From positions 402,684-466,683 of the forward strand of contig NZ_VSZO01000079.1 in the NCBI RefSeq assembly GCF_008312935.1: a stretch of 64,000 nt of DNA, read 5' to 3'. This DNA comes from Roseiconus lacunae (GTDB lineage Bacteria > Planctomycetota > Planctomycetia > Pirellulales > Pirellulaceae). Position 1 is the stretch's first letter. Each line of letters opens with the position of its first letter. Under the pieces are notes generated by a model that was not told the DNA's origin, made no database searches, and saw only the letters and a list, made by a program, of their open reading frames with translations. This document shows positions 9,010 to 18,700 of the stretch, piece by piece. The position numbers and the translations under genes were made by a program.

Positions 9010-10608
9010 ATGCGTTCGACTGCTAAGAAACGTTCGATGTTGTTGGGACTGATCCTGACATCGGCAATCGGATTTGGTTCCGGAGCCGCTTACATGACCG
9101 CCGATGCTTCTTCAAAAACCGCACCGGCGAAGATGATGGACAACCTACCGGCCGAGACGCTGGATGCGATTCATTCGGCCAACAATCTTTCGATGGCTTT
9201 TCGAGCGGTGTCCGAGCATGTGATGCCGTCATTGGTAGCGATCGAAAACCGCCCTGCTGTCGCTGTGGCAAAAGGCAACAAGATGATTCGCCCATCGGCT
9301 GATCCGTTCGGCGGACAAAACCCGTTCAAGGGAACGCCGTTCGAAGACATGCTGCGTGACTTCGAAGGCATGCGGCGATTTGAAGTTCGGCCGGACGGCA
9401 AGATGATCCCCAAAGGGTTTGGAGATCGAATGCCCCACCGCGCACGCGGGATCGGTTCGGGGGTCGTGATCGACGCATCTGGAATCATTTTAACGAACAA
9501 TCACGTGGTGACCGGCGGCGGCGAAGTCACAGTCAAGCTTAACGACGGACGGGAGTTCGTTGCGAGCCAGGTTTGGACGGATCCCGATACCGACATCGCG
9601 GTGGTCAAAATCGAAGGTGCAAGCGGGTTGGTGCCAGCGGCCCTTGGAAACAGCGATGATACGGAAATCGGAGACTGGGTGATTGCGATGGGGCAGCCAT
9701 TCGGTTTGGAAAGTAGCGTCACGGCTGGCATTATTAGCGCGAAGCATCGTGGTATTGGAATCACCGCGCGGGAGAACTTCTTACAAACCGATGCGGCGAT
9801 CAATCCCGGAAACAGTGGCGGTCCATTGGTCAACCTGAAAGGTGAAGTGATCGGGATTAACACCGCAATCAGTTCACGCGGGGGCGGCAATGACGGTATA
9901 GGTTTCGCCGTGCCATCAAATTTGGCTCACTGGGTCAGCGATCAGCTACGTGAACACGGAACCGTTAAACGGGCTTATTTAGGTGTCGGAATTCAACCGA
10001 TCACCCAGGCGTTAGCGGGTGAGCTAGGCGTACAGCCGCGTGGCGGAGTGTTGATTACCGACGTTTACGATCAAACTCCGGCGGCAGAGATGGGACTCGA
10101 GTCGGGTGACGTCATCGTACGATTCGGCGACAAGGAAGTTCGAACGCCTCAAGCACTACAATTGGCGGTCGAGCGGTCGCCGGTCGGTGAAAAGATTGCC
10201 GTAGCCGTCGTCCGCGATGGCAAGGAAATCTCGCTCACCTACCGCGGTACGGAGGCCAAGAAGGGATTTTTTGATCGTGGGAAAAAGGCCGAGAAACCTT
10301 CGGCAGTCGAACCTGATGCGACCGAAATTGAAGATTTCGGCCTTGAGGTAGCGGCGCTCGATTCGGCAATCGCGAAATCGTTAGAAATCGATGCCGATCG
10401 CGGTGTCGTAATAACCGGGGTCGAGGAAGGTTCGCCATCCGCCGAGGCAGGATTGAAGCCGGGAATGGTGATCACCGAAGTCGATCGCACGGAAGTCAAC
10501 GACGTCAAATCGTTTGAAGCGGCGATGAAAGAAACCGAGGACGACACGGCATTGCTGTTGGTCAAAAGCGAGCGTGGATCACGATTCGTGGTCGTCAAGC
10601 GAAACTGA
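9010..10608 (+). CDS. DegP/HtrA-family periplasmic serine endoprotease
   Basis: 532 residues from ATG 9010, chosen because it opens a normal signal peptide (basic MRSTAKKR, then a hydrophobic stretch to about 30) and has GGAG just upstream. The trypsin-like domain carries the triad His165 (TNNHVV), Asp195 (DTDIAVV) and Ser269 (GNSGGPLV). Two PDZ domains follow (about 310-410 and 440-530), the first with YLGVGIQPI, the second ending at the C-terminus. The family degrades or refolds damaged proteins in the periplasm. A Met/Phe-rich insertion before the catalytic domain (about 85-140) resembles the DegP LA-loop region. It has its own terminator, yet the next two genes form a two-component pair on the same strand, suggesting an envelope-stress locus. 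Confidence 0.95.
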   Translation: MRSTAKKRSMLLGLILTSAIGFGSGAAYMTADASSKTAPAKMMDNLPAETLDAIHSANNLSMAFRAVSEHVMPSLVAIENRPAVAVAKGNKMIRPSADPFGGQNPFKGTPFEDMLRDFEGMRRFEVRPDGKMIPKGFGDRMPHRARGIGSGVVIDASGIILTNNHVVTGGGEVTVKLNDGREFVASQVWTDPDTDIAVVKIEGASGLVPAALGNSDDTEIGDWVIAMGQPFGLESSVTAGIISAKHRGIGITARENFLQTDAAINPGNSGGPLVNLKGEVIGINTAISSRGGGNDGIGFAVPSNLAHWVSDQLREHGTVKRAYLGVGIQPITQALAGELGVQPRGGVLITDVYDQTPAAEMGLESGDVIVRFGDKEVRTPQALQLAVERSPVGEKIAVAVVRDGKEISLTYRGTEAKKGFFDRGKKAEKPSAVEPDATEIEDFGLEVAALDSAIAKSLEIDADRGVVITGVEEGSPSAEAGLKPGMVITEVDRTEVNDVKSFEAAMKETEDDTALLLVKSERGSRFVVVKRN

Positions 10609-10644
10609 TTCCCACGAAGGAATGGTTTGTCGTCGAAGTTTTAC

Positions 10645-10684
10645 AACGGGGCCATGCAGCCGATGCATTGGCCCCGTTCTTTTT
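10645..10684 (+). terminator. Intrinsic terminator after the DegP gene
   Basis: AACGGGGCCATGCA (10645-10658) pairs with TGCATTGGCCCCGTT (10664-10678) with one bulged T and a 5-base loop. It is followed by CTTTTT. Confidence 0.9.
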
Positions 10685-10785
10685 GGTAAATAGTCTTTTA
10701 GGGCAATCGATCGTGTTCACGTTGATCGTTGCACCTTGCACCGACCGTTTTTGTTCCTGTACCGTTTTCTACGACCGAACATGCC

Positions 10786-12300
10786 ATGCGACTCGCCGCA
10801 AAACTGATTTTGCTGTTTCTCTGCGGACTGTTTCTAATCGTCGGCGTGTTCGCCTTTGCCACCGTACGTCGGGAAAAACAAGCGACGATCGAACAGCACC
10901 AACGCTATGCCACCGAGTTGGCCGAAATGCTCAAACAGCAGCAGGAGCAATCGAGGCAGCAATCGAGAGAAAGTCCCGAACGCTCGGACATAATCACGAA
11001 TCCTAATCGCCAAACTTCGTATCCTCCGCTGGCAACTACGACGCAGCGTTTGATCCAAATCCGACGTGTCGAATTGGCGTCGGACGAACGCAGCCGGCAG
11101 CCTCACGCGCCGATCGATCAAATTTTCTACAGCCAGCGGGTGACCACCGTCACGGTATCGGAGCCGGAGGGCGTCGATCGACTGTATACCTACGTTCCCG
11201 TCGATCCGGAATCGTCAGCATCGGGTGAGAGGCCGGACGAAAAAGCAGAGCGTGAACACTTTGAAGTTAGCGCGCCAGACGTCGACAGCGAAAACCGTGT
11301 ACGGCGAGCGCTGAGTGACACGTTGCTGACGCTGCTGAGTGTGGCTGGGCTGTCCGCGTTAGTTGTCTATTTTGGCGGCGTGCGAATGGTGGGACGTCCG
11401 CTGCAGCGACTGATCGATCGCGTTAATCGTATAGCCGAAGGTGACTTGTCCGAACGAATCGAAATTCATTCACACGACGAATTGGCAGACTTGGCCGTCG
11501 CCATCAACGCAATGTGCGACCGGCTAAATCGCCAACGCGATAAGATTGAATCTGAAACGGCGGCTCGACTAGCCGCGGTCGATCAACTTCGGCATGCCGA
11601 TCGGCTGCGTTCGGTCGGCCGGATCGCTGCCGGCGTGGCTCACGAAATCGGGACGCCGCTAAACGTGGTCGCGGGCCACGCGGAACTGATCGAAGCGGGC
11701 GAATTGTCGGGCGAGGCTATCCGTAGCAGTTGTCGGCAAATTCGTACCCAGTGCGACCGGATTACAAAGACCATTTCGAGTCTGCTGGCCTTCGCGAGAA
11801 ATGGTTCGTCGAGTCGACAAAAGGCAGACTTAAGTCAAATCATTGAGGACACCTGTCAGCTTCTTCAGCCGATCGCGCGGAAGACGAATTCGACCATCGA
11901 AACATCATTTAGCGGAGACGACTTAAGTGCCGAAGTCGACAGCGGGCAGATGCAGCAAGTCCTCACGAACTTGATTAGCAACGCACTTCAATCCAGCCAA
12001 AACGCGGTCCGTGTCCATGTGTCGGCAACGTCACCCCAGGAATCTTCAGAGGTCTTGATCGTGGTCGCCGACGACGGTGATGGAATCTCCGCAGAACATT
12101 TGAATCAATTATTCGATCCGTTTTTTACGACCAAAGACATTGGCGAGGGCACCGGCTTGGGGCTTTCGATCGTTCATGGCATCGTTCATGAACATGGGGG
12201 ACGCATCGAAGTGTCCAGCCAGCCGGGTAGCGGTGCAGCATTTACGGTGCACTTGCCAAAGCAGTCTAATAACGAAGAAGGGGCGAATGACCAGGGCTAG
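10786..12300 (+). CDS. Membrane sensor histidine kinase (HAMP, HisKA, HATPase)
   Basis: 504 residues from ATG 10786, which opens directly into a membrane helix (about 5-27); an upstream ATG at 10729 would put 19 odd residues before it. A periplasmic region (about 30-177) has no recognised domain. A second helix (about 178-199), a HAMP linker (IAEGDLSERI, about 217-226), a HisKA dimerisation domain with phospho-acceptor His286 in VAHEIGTPLN, and a HATPase_c domain with the N box (NLISNAL) and G boxes (DDGDGI, GTGLGLSIV) follow. It should autophosphorylate and pass phosphate to the NtrC-type regulator encoded next. The gap between them, about 190 bases, contains the dispersed palindromic repeat, so the pair may have separate promoters. 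Confidence 0.93.
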   Translation: MRLAAKLILLFLCGLFLIVGVFAFATVRREKQATIEQHQRYATELAEMLKQQQEQSRQQSRESPERSDIITNPNRQTSYPPLATTTQRLIQIRRVELASDERSRQPHAPIDQIFYSQRVTTVTVSEPEGVDRLYTYVPVDPESSASGERPDEKAEREHFEVSAPDVDSENRVRRALSDTLLTLLSVAGLSALVVYFGGVRMVGRPLQRLIDRVNRIAEGDLSERIEIHSHDELADLAVAINAMCDRLNRQRDKIESETAARLAAVDQLRHADRLRSVGRIAAGVAHEIGTPLNVVAGHAELIEAGELSGEAIRSSCRQIRTQCDRITKTISSLLAFARNGSSSRQKADLSQIIEDTCQLLQPIARKTNSTIETSFSGDDLSAEVDSGQMQQVLTNLISNALQSSQNAVRVHVSATSPQESSEVLIVVADDGDGISAEHLNQLFDPFFTTKDIGEGTGLGLSIVHGIVHEHGGRIEVSSQPGSGAAFTVHLPKQSNNEEGANDQG

Positions 12301-12316
12301 TGCATTGTTCCAATTC

Positions 12317-12428
12317 AGCATCAGCCGTATGGCGTTAGCCACGGTTTCGCAGCTCCAGTCCGGCATCAACCATAGAGCGTTCGCCACGGTTTCGAAGCAA
12401 TCACCTGGGTTCACACCGGTCGGCTGAA
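12317..12428 (+). repeat. Dispersed 64-bp palindrome, copy A plus one extra left half
   Basis: A left-half unit (GCCGTATGGCGTTAGCCACG) starts at about 12319. A diverged complete 64-bp element follows at 12365-12428: left arm with GAGCGTTCGCCACGGTTT and right arm ending ACCGGTCGGCTG. It lies wholly between the histidine kinase and the regulator genes. Confidence 0.8.
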
Positions 12429-12488
12429 AACTCGCACTTGAAGTTTCAATTTGAACGCAGCATTAGCAATGAAGTATGCAACGCAGCC

Positions 12489-13880
12489 ATGAATGAAAAC
12501 GCCTCCCCAGACGAGAAATCTTCCGAAACAATCATGATCGTCGACGATGACAAGTCGATGTGTGATCTGGTCCAAGCCGCATTGGTCCTCAGTGGTTTCG
12601 ACACCATGGTTTGCCAAAACGCAAACCAAGCGATCGAGCGATTGCATGAGCGAAACGTGGATGTCGTATTGACTGATGTGCGAATGCCCGGAACATCGGG
12701 GTTGGAACTGTGCCGTCAAATACATGCATTGCGCCCGGACATTCCGGTCGTGGTGATGACCGCTTTCGGCAACCTGGAAACCGCCGTCGAAGCGATCCGG
12801 GGCGGCGCTTACGACTTCGTGACCAAGCCTGTCGAAATGCAGGTGTTGCGGATGGTGATCCAACGCGCCGCGCAGCATCGCAGTTTATCAGAGCAGATTC
12901 GTCTTCTCGCCGAGAACCAAGAGCATTCGGGTGACTTCCCCGACTTGATCGGTCAGAGCGAAGTGATGGACCATCTGCGAGATCAGATTCGCCGTGTTAG
13001 CCCTAGCGACGCGCCGATCTTGATCACCGGAGAAAGCGGTACCGGGAAAGAGGTGGTCGCCAAATCAATTCACCGATTGAGCGGTCGAAGTGATCAGCCT
13101 TTCGTTGCCGTTAACTGTGCGGCGATATCGGAGTCATTGATTGAAAGCGAATTGTTCGGTCATGCGAAAGGTTCTTTCACCGATGCGCGAACCGATCGAA
13201 AGGGTTTGTTCCTCGAGGCGCAAGGTGGGACGCTGTTTTTAGACGAGATCGGAGACATGCCGATGAGCATGCAGGTCAAACTGCTTCGCGCACTCGAAGA
13301 ATCACGTCTGCGTCCGGTCGGCGGGGACCGAGAAATTGAATTTGATGTGCGAGTGCTAGCCGCGACCAACCGTGATTTGGAGTCTGCCGTCGAGTCAGGA
13401 GACTTTCGCCAAGATCTTTTCTTTCGAATCAACGTCATTCAGTTGTCGCTGCCGCCGCTTCGCTCGCGAGGAACCGACGTTTTGGAATTAGCCTTGCACT
13501 CGATCGAACGGTTTGCAAAGCAAGCCGGAAAGCAAGTTTCCGGGATCTCTAAACCCGCAGTCGAAAAGTTATTATCGTACCGTTGGCCCGGGAACGTTCG
13601 TGAGTTGAGGAACGTGATGCAGCGTGCCGTCGCACTGACGCAATACGATTCGATCACCATCGAAGATTTGCCCGAAAAAGTCCGCGAACACCAGCCATCG
13701 ACCGTTTTTATCGGCGGCGATGATCCTTCCGAGTTGATGTCGCTGGAAGATTTGGAAGAACGATACATCGAACACGTATTGCAAGCGGTCGAAGGCAACC
13801 GAACTCAGGCGGCGAAGATACTGGGGGTCGATCGCAAAACGCTCTATCGCAAACTGAAACGCAAAGACGACGAAGACTGA
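12489..13880 (+). CDS. NtrC-family sigma-54-type response regulator
   Basis: 463 residues from ATG 12489; an earlier ATG at 12438 would add 17 unconserved residues. The receiver domain (about 14-125) has the acidic pair DDD, phospho-acceptor Asp63 in LTDVRMPG and Lys114 in TKPV. The AAA+ domain has Walker A GESGTGKE (181-188), Walker B LFLDE (249-253) and arginine-finger sequences (FRQDLFFRI). A Fis-type helix-turn-helix ends the protein (GNRTQAAKILGVDRKTLYRK). The loop that contacts sigma-54, normally GAFTGA, reads GSFTDA (228-233). The protein should activate transcription when phosphorylated by the upstream kinase. Whether it still works with sigma-54 depends on the altered loop. Confidence 0.95.
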   Translation: MNENASPDEKSSETIMIVDDDKSMCDLVQAALVLSGFDTMVCQNANQAIERLHERNVDVVLTDVRMPGTSGLELCRQIHALRPDIPVVVMTAFGNLETAVEAIRGGAYDFVTKPVEMQVLRMVIQRAAQHRSLSEQIRLLAENQEHSGDFPDLIGQSEVMDHLRDQIRRVSPSDAPILITGESGTGKEVVAKSIHRLSGRSDQPFVAVNCAAISESLIESELFGHAKGSFTDARTDRKGLFLEAQGGTLFLDEIGDMPMSMQVKLLRALEESRLRPVGGDREIEFDVRVLAATNRDLESAVESGDFRQDLFFRINVIQLSLPPLRSRGTDVLELALHSIERFAKQAGKQVSGISKPAVEKLLSYRWPGNVRELRNVMQRAVALTQYDSITIEDLPEKVREHQPSTVFIGGDDPSELMSLEDLEERYIEHVLQAVEGNRTQAAKILGVDRKTLYRKLKRKDDED

Positions 13881-13941
13881 TGCGATCGGATATGATGTCG
13901 GACTCTCAATCACCAACTGTCCCACCATCACGATTTACACG

Positions 13942-14895
13942 ATGAATCTCAACCGTCGATCACTGATTGCTTCCACCGTGTCTGCCGCCGCGCTTTCACA
14001 GTTTGCGATGGCCAACATGTTTGCCGACGAATCGGCTTCCGGAAAACGGCGATTCACGATTGATTTGCGTTGGGGAAGCATTGGGGTAAAAGCGAATCAA
14101 AACGAAGCGATCGAGTTGGCTGAGAAGCATGGCTTCGAATCGGTCGCGGCGTCACCCCAGGCGCTCGCGGCACTTACGGATGACGAGAACGCCGAATTGT
14201 TGGCCGAACTAAAACGACGAAAACTCGTTTGGGGGTCGAGCGGCTTACCGGTACAGTTCCGCGAAGACGAAGCTCGGTTTAAAAAGGATCTGGCGGAATT
14301 ACCCCGACTAGCCGCAGCGTTGCAGCGTGCGGGGGTCGATCGGATGGGCACTTGGATCATGCCCGGACACGACGATCTGACCTACCTGGAAAACTTCAAG
14401 CAACACGCGTCCCGTCTCCGTGAGATTGCCAAGGTCCTTCAAAACCATGGTTTAAGGTTCGGGCTAGAGTACGTCGGCACGCCAACGCTGCGGCACGGTC
14501 GCCGATACTCGTTCGTTCATACGATGAAAGAAACAGCGGAATTGCATGAAGCGATCGGCGTCTCCAACATTGGCTTCGTGCTTGACACGTGGCATTGGTA
14601 CACTGCCGGGGAGACAGCCGACGACATTCGTTCTTTAGACGCAAAGCAGATTGTCGGTTGTGACTTGAATGATGCCCCCACCGGTATTCCGATCGATGAA
14701 CAACTTGACAATCGTCGTGAACTTCCCGTCGCGACGGGCGTGATCGATACGAAATCATTCGTCCAGGCATTGATCGATGTCGGCTATGTTGGGCCCGTTC
14801 GAGCTGAGCCGTTCAATCAAGCATTGAATCGGATGGACAACGATCCCGCATGCGCGGCGGTTTCGAAAGCGTTGCACGCTGCTGTTTCATTGTAG
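13942..14895 (+). CDS. Tat-exported sugar phosphate isomerase/epimerase-like TIM-barrel protein
   Basis: 317 residues. The N-terminus (NRRSLIASTVSAAALSQFA) looks like a twin-arginine signal. The rest fits the xylose isomerase-like TIM-barrel superfamily (AP_endonuc_2): WGSSGLPVQFR, GLRFGLEYVGTPTLRH with a likely metal-binding Glu, VLDTWHWYTAG with Asp and His, and VGPVRAEPFNQ near the C-terminus. Such proteins isomerise or epimerise sugars and are greatly expanded in planctomycetes; substrate cannot be told. It starts 61 bases after the NtrC-type regulator and faces the minus-strand PAS and chemotaxis genes. Confidence 0.88.
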   Translation: MNLNRRSLIASTVSAAALSQFAMANMFADESASGKRRFTIDLRWGSIGVKANQNEAIELAEKHGFESVAASPQALAALTDDENAELLAELKRRKLVWGSSGLPVQFREDEARFKKDLAELPRLAAALQRAGVDRMGTWIMPGHDDLTYLENFKQHASRLREIAKVLQNHGLRFGLEYVGTPTLRHGRRYSFVHTMKETAELHEAIGVSNIGFVLDTWHWYTAGETADDIRSLDAKQIVGCDLNDAPTGIPIDEQLDNRRELPVATGVIDTKSFVQALIDVGYVGPVRAEPFNQALNRMDNDPACAAVSKALHAAVSL

Positions 14896-15213
14896 CGGCG
14901 ATCTCCGATGATTAGTCTATTCAGCTAGCGCGGGCTCGATCACCTTCTGATAGTTGGACTAGCCACATGGCTTTTGCCGCGATTTCGGTGCAATAACAGG
15001 GGTGAACGACCGTCGGCTGATGAGTCGAGTCCAAACTTTCCAATGACACGGAACCGAAGCCGCGTTTCACGTTATGAAAGCCGCGTGCGATAGCGTTTGC
15101 GTTCACCGCAGGTGCTTTTCTGCCGAGCGATAGGACTGGCGATTTCAATGAGGGCAACCAAGATCGCGTCAACACTCAGAGTGATTCCTTGACCGTGATG
15201 GGCGTCGCATGGT
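14896..15213. other. Convergent gene-free gap
   Basis: Between the isomerase stop and the PAS protein stop. Apart from the 64-bp palindrome at 14958-15021 I see no gene and no clear terminator. Confidence 0.6.
14958..15021 (+). repeat. Dispersed 64-bp palindrome, copy B
   Basis: Diverged complete copy. Left arm AGCCACATGGCTTTTGCC, centre with GGTGCAATAACAGG, right arm GAACGACCGTCGGCTGAT. The 64-bp length equals that of the other full copies. Confidence 0.75.
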
Positions 15214-15765
15214 TCAGACGTTTGACATCTGTTTTCGGCACTGCGGACAAATCGCCCAAATGATCATTGCTGTCTGGTCGTTCGTCAGTGCGTCGGATCG
15301 CTGAACCAATTGATCGGCTTCGACCCAAACTCCGTTTTTCAGCTGAAACAGATTGCACATACTGCACTGGCGGATGGTGAATGATCCCTGAAATGCGTGC
15401 GCCAAACGCTGCTCACGCTCCGAACGTTTGACGATGGATTCGGTGCGGCTGATAAACAAGACATGCCCATCGACACGCCCTTCAATCGTCATCCGCATGT
15501 AGCGTCGGAACAATGGCGAGTCACATCGGAAAGCGAAATCGATCCGCTCTTGTGTTTTCCGGACGCGTTCGATCAGTTTCCGATAGATGTTTTGCAGGCC
15601 TCGGTCACGGACATAGTCCCAGATCGGTTTGCCGAGGACTGATTCGGGATGCAAAGATTGCCCGGCGTCATTTAGATTGGCGAACTCGGCCCACTGTTCG
15701 TTCAAATCCGTTAGCCGATCGTCTGCATCAATCGCATACGTCACAATAGGAAGTTGGTCAGGCAT
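15214..15765 (-). CDS. Small PAS-domain protein with C-terminal cysteine motif
   Basis: 183 residues from ATG 15765, which lies 5 bases after the stop of the hybrid kinase gene, so translation is probably coupled. Longer upstream starts would overlap the kinase C-terminus and are rejected. A PAS-like fold (about 1-110) opens with IVTYAIDADDRLTDLNEQW. The C-terminus has CSMCNLFQ, then GVWVEADQLV, and ends ICPQC. This is the cysteine-bearing tail found after PAS or receiver domains in many bacteria (typically CSxCK, then a Trp, then CPxC). The four cysteines suggest a zinc or redox site. It likely works with the adjacent multidomain kinase as a sensor or adaptor. Confidence 0.8.
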   Translation of the reverse strand: MPDQLPIVTYAIDADDRLTDLNEQWAEFANLNDAGQSLHPESVLGKPIWDYVRDRGLQNIYRKLIERVRKTQERIDFAFRCDSPLFRRYMRMTIEGRVDGHVLFISRTESIVKRSEREQRLAHAFQGSFTIRQCSMCNLFQLKNGVWVEADQLVQRSDALTNDQTAMIIWAICPQCRKQMSNV

Positions 15766-15770
15766 GGGCG

Positions 15771-18700
15771 CTACTTTGGCAGGAGGCCGGTCAGTCGGGC
15801 GATTGTGCGAATGAATTGAGTCCGGTTGATTGGTTTGGCCATGTGTTCGTTGCATCCGGACGCCAACGCTTCTTCGCGATCCGACGCCATTGCCGAAGCA
15901 CTTAGCGCCAAGATCGGTCCGATGTAGCCTTCGTTACGCATCCGAGAAGCGGTTTCGTATCCATCCATCTCGGGCATTTGAATATCGGTGACGATACAGT
16001 CGAATGGGGCACCGGCACTGCTAGCTGCCACGGCCTTCTCTAGTCCGTCTTGGCCATTCTCGGCCGTCGTGACTTGGGCGCCGGCATCGACGAGCAGGTG
16101 TTCGGCGATGAAACGAATGTCACGGCGATCGTCTATCACCAAGATTTTTTTATGCGTTAGGCTCGGCAGTTTTCTCAGTTGAGGGAGTGATTCCTGGCAC
16201 ACGACTTCTCGCCCGGGCTGCCAGGGCAAGTTGACGGTGAAAGTCGTTCCTTTCTCGACGACACTTTCGACCGTGATCGTTCCATTCATCTGGTTGACCA
16301 ACTGTCTCGTAATGGTCAGGCCGAGCCCTGTTCCTTCGTGCTTGCGGATCGACGAATCGTCGGCTTGGCAGAAGGGTTGAAACAATTGTGGCAACGTCTG
16401 TTCGGCAATTCCACAACCATCGTCGGAGACGGCGATGGAGAATTCGTCGCCTTCGCGTTTGCAAGCCAACACGACTTGACCTTCGGGAGCGAATTTTACG
16501 GCGTTCGTCAACAGATTGAGAACAATCTGACGCAATCGCCGTCGGTCGCTGCGAATGCAGGCCGAAGTCGATTTGTCGAGATTCAACCGAAGTTCGACGT
16601 TATTCCGTTCCGCCTTAGGCAACACCGTATTGTGGCATTCCATCAGTAGGTCTGCCAAATCGAAATGGTCTTCGTCAAGTTCGAGGTTGCCTGATTCGAT
16701 CTTCGACAAATCTAGGATTTCGTTGATCAGGTTCAGCAAGTGTTGTCCATTGCTGCGAATGATGTCGATCGCATTTCGGTTATCGGGGTCGTTGAGTTGC
16801 TCATCTAGGATGTCGGCAAAACCAAGGATCGATGTCATCGGGCTGCGGATTTCATGGCTCATTTTAGCCAGGAAATCGCTTTTGGCTCGGTTGGCATTTT
16901 TTGCCGATTCGACGGCCGCGGCGAGTTCCCGTTCGGCTCGCTTCAATGAAGTGACATTGGCGGCGGACACATAAAAGCCAACGACATGGCCTTTGCGATT
17001 GACGTCAGGGATATAAGAAACGGTAAGGTGAATCACACCGTTGGGCGTAGGCAGTTCTTGCTCGAAGAACTGCGAGTGTCCTTCGAGCACCGCCCTGATA
17101 TGAGGTTTGCTGTTCTGATACGCTCGCGGACCGATGACGTCACGAACCGATCGTCCGAGCACTTCGTCGCGGTCACATCGTAGCCAATCAAAGTACGCTT
17201 GGTTGGCGTATTGATAAACCTCATCACTGCTGACATAGGAAACGAGAATGGGGACGGCATCGATGGCCCGTTGCAATCGCCGCTGATACTTTTCGGCGAG
17301 CCTTCGTGATTCGACGAGGCGGGTGATGTCGGTCAACGTCACGATGACGCCGGCAATCCGATCTTCGATTGTGTATGGATGTATCCGCAATACATAATGA
17401 TGATCGTGAACGTCCTCGACTTCTTGTTCGAACTTCTCGCCGTCGCGAAGCACTTTTTCAGTCAGTTCGTTAAGTTGATCGACCTTTAAACTATGCGAGA
17501 ACGTTCTTAACGGCCGGCCTATATCTTGTGCACGCAGATCAAAAATGGACGCGACACGCGGAGTAAAACGTCGAATCGCAAGTGAGCTGTCAAGGAAGAT
17601 GGTCCCAATATCGGTGCTTCCGAAGAGATGATTGATGTCATCATTCAACTCCCGTAGCTCGGCGTTCTTGTTTTGGTACTCGACGTTGACGGTGTGCAGC
17701 TCTTCGTTAACGCTGTTAAGTTCCTCGTTGGTACTCTGTAGCTCTTCGTTGGAGGAGATCAATTCTTCGTTAGTCGACTGCAACTCTTCGTTGCTCGATT
17801 CAAGTTCTTCGATTGTCGCTTGTAAGTTTTCACGCGAGTGAAGCAATTCTTCCTCGAGTGTCTTAATTCGTTCGTTGAGCTCTCGATCATCATGCGACAT
17901 TTTCATCATGGTTGCATCGGAGTCGCCGTCTTTGCGAGTTTCCGTGCGGATCGATTCGCGGACGGTGAAACGGACGAGGTAAAGCGGTGTTTCCTCGGAG
18001 TCACCAGGGACCGGATCAATAATGACATCCAGGTCACCCCGGTTTCCCGACGGCAAAAGGACGCCGGTAACGGGCAACTTGACTTTGGTTTTGTCTTTTT
18101 GCACCCTGCGAAACAAGGCCGATAGCGGTGCTTGTAGATCCGCCGGGGCGACATCCAATAGATCGTTGCTAAACAGTCGACGGGGGACACGCAAAAAGCG
18201 TTCGATTCCGCCAAAGCTTTCCAATACTCGGCGATGTGAATCGATCAAGACCGTTGCCGGCATCATGTGATCGAGGATGCGATCGTAATTTCGCAGACGT
18301 TCCCGCTGCGGCGATCGATCGGGTTGAAATGAATAGGGTTCGATCAACGACTTCGGTTGAATTTGTAGCGGTAGATCGATGCCATGTGGGAGTTTCGAAT
18401 CATTTCGTTTGGAGTAAACCTTGCACCGCTCGTCGACAGTTGCAAATTCCTCACTCAATCGACCGGTGGTTTCGCTAGGGCCGAGAAACAAAATTCCATT
18501 GCGTCGCAGGCCAAAATGAAACATGGACATCGCTTTTCGCTGACCGTGAAGATCAAAGTAGATCAAAAGGTTGCGGCAAGAGATGAGATCGATATCGGTG
18601 AATGGCGGGTCTTGAAGGACATTATGAATCGCGAACACAACCGACGAACGAATTTCCTTGCAGATGTAATAGCCTTCCCCACTTCGATTGAAAAAGTTTT

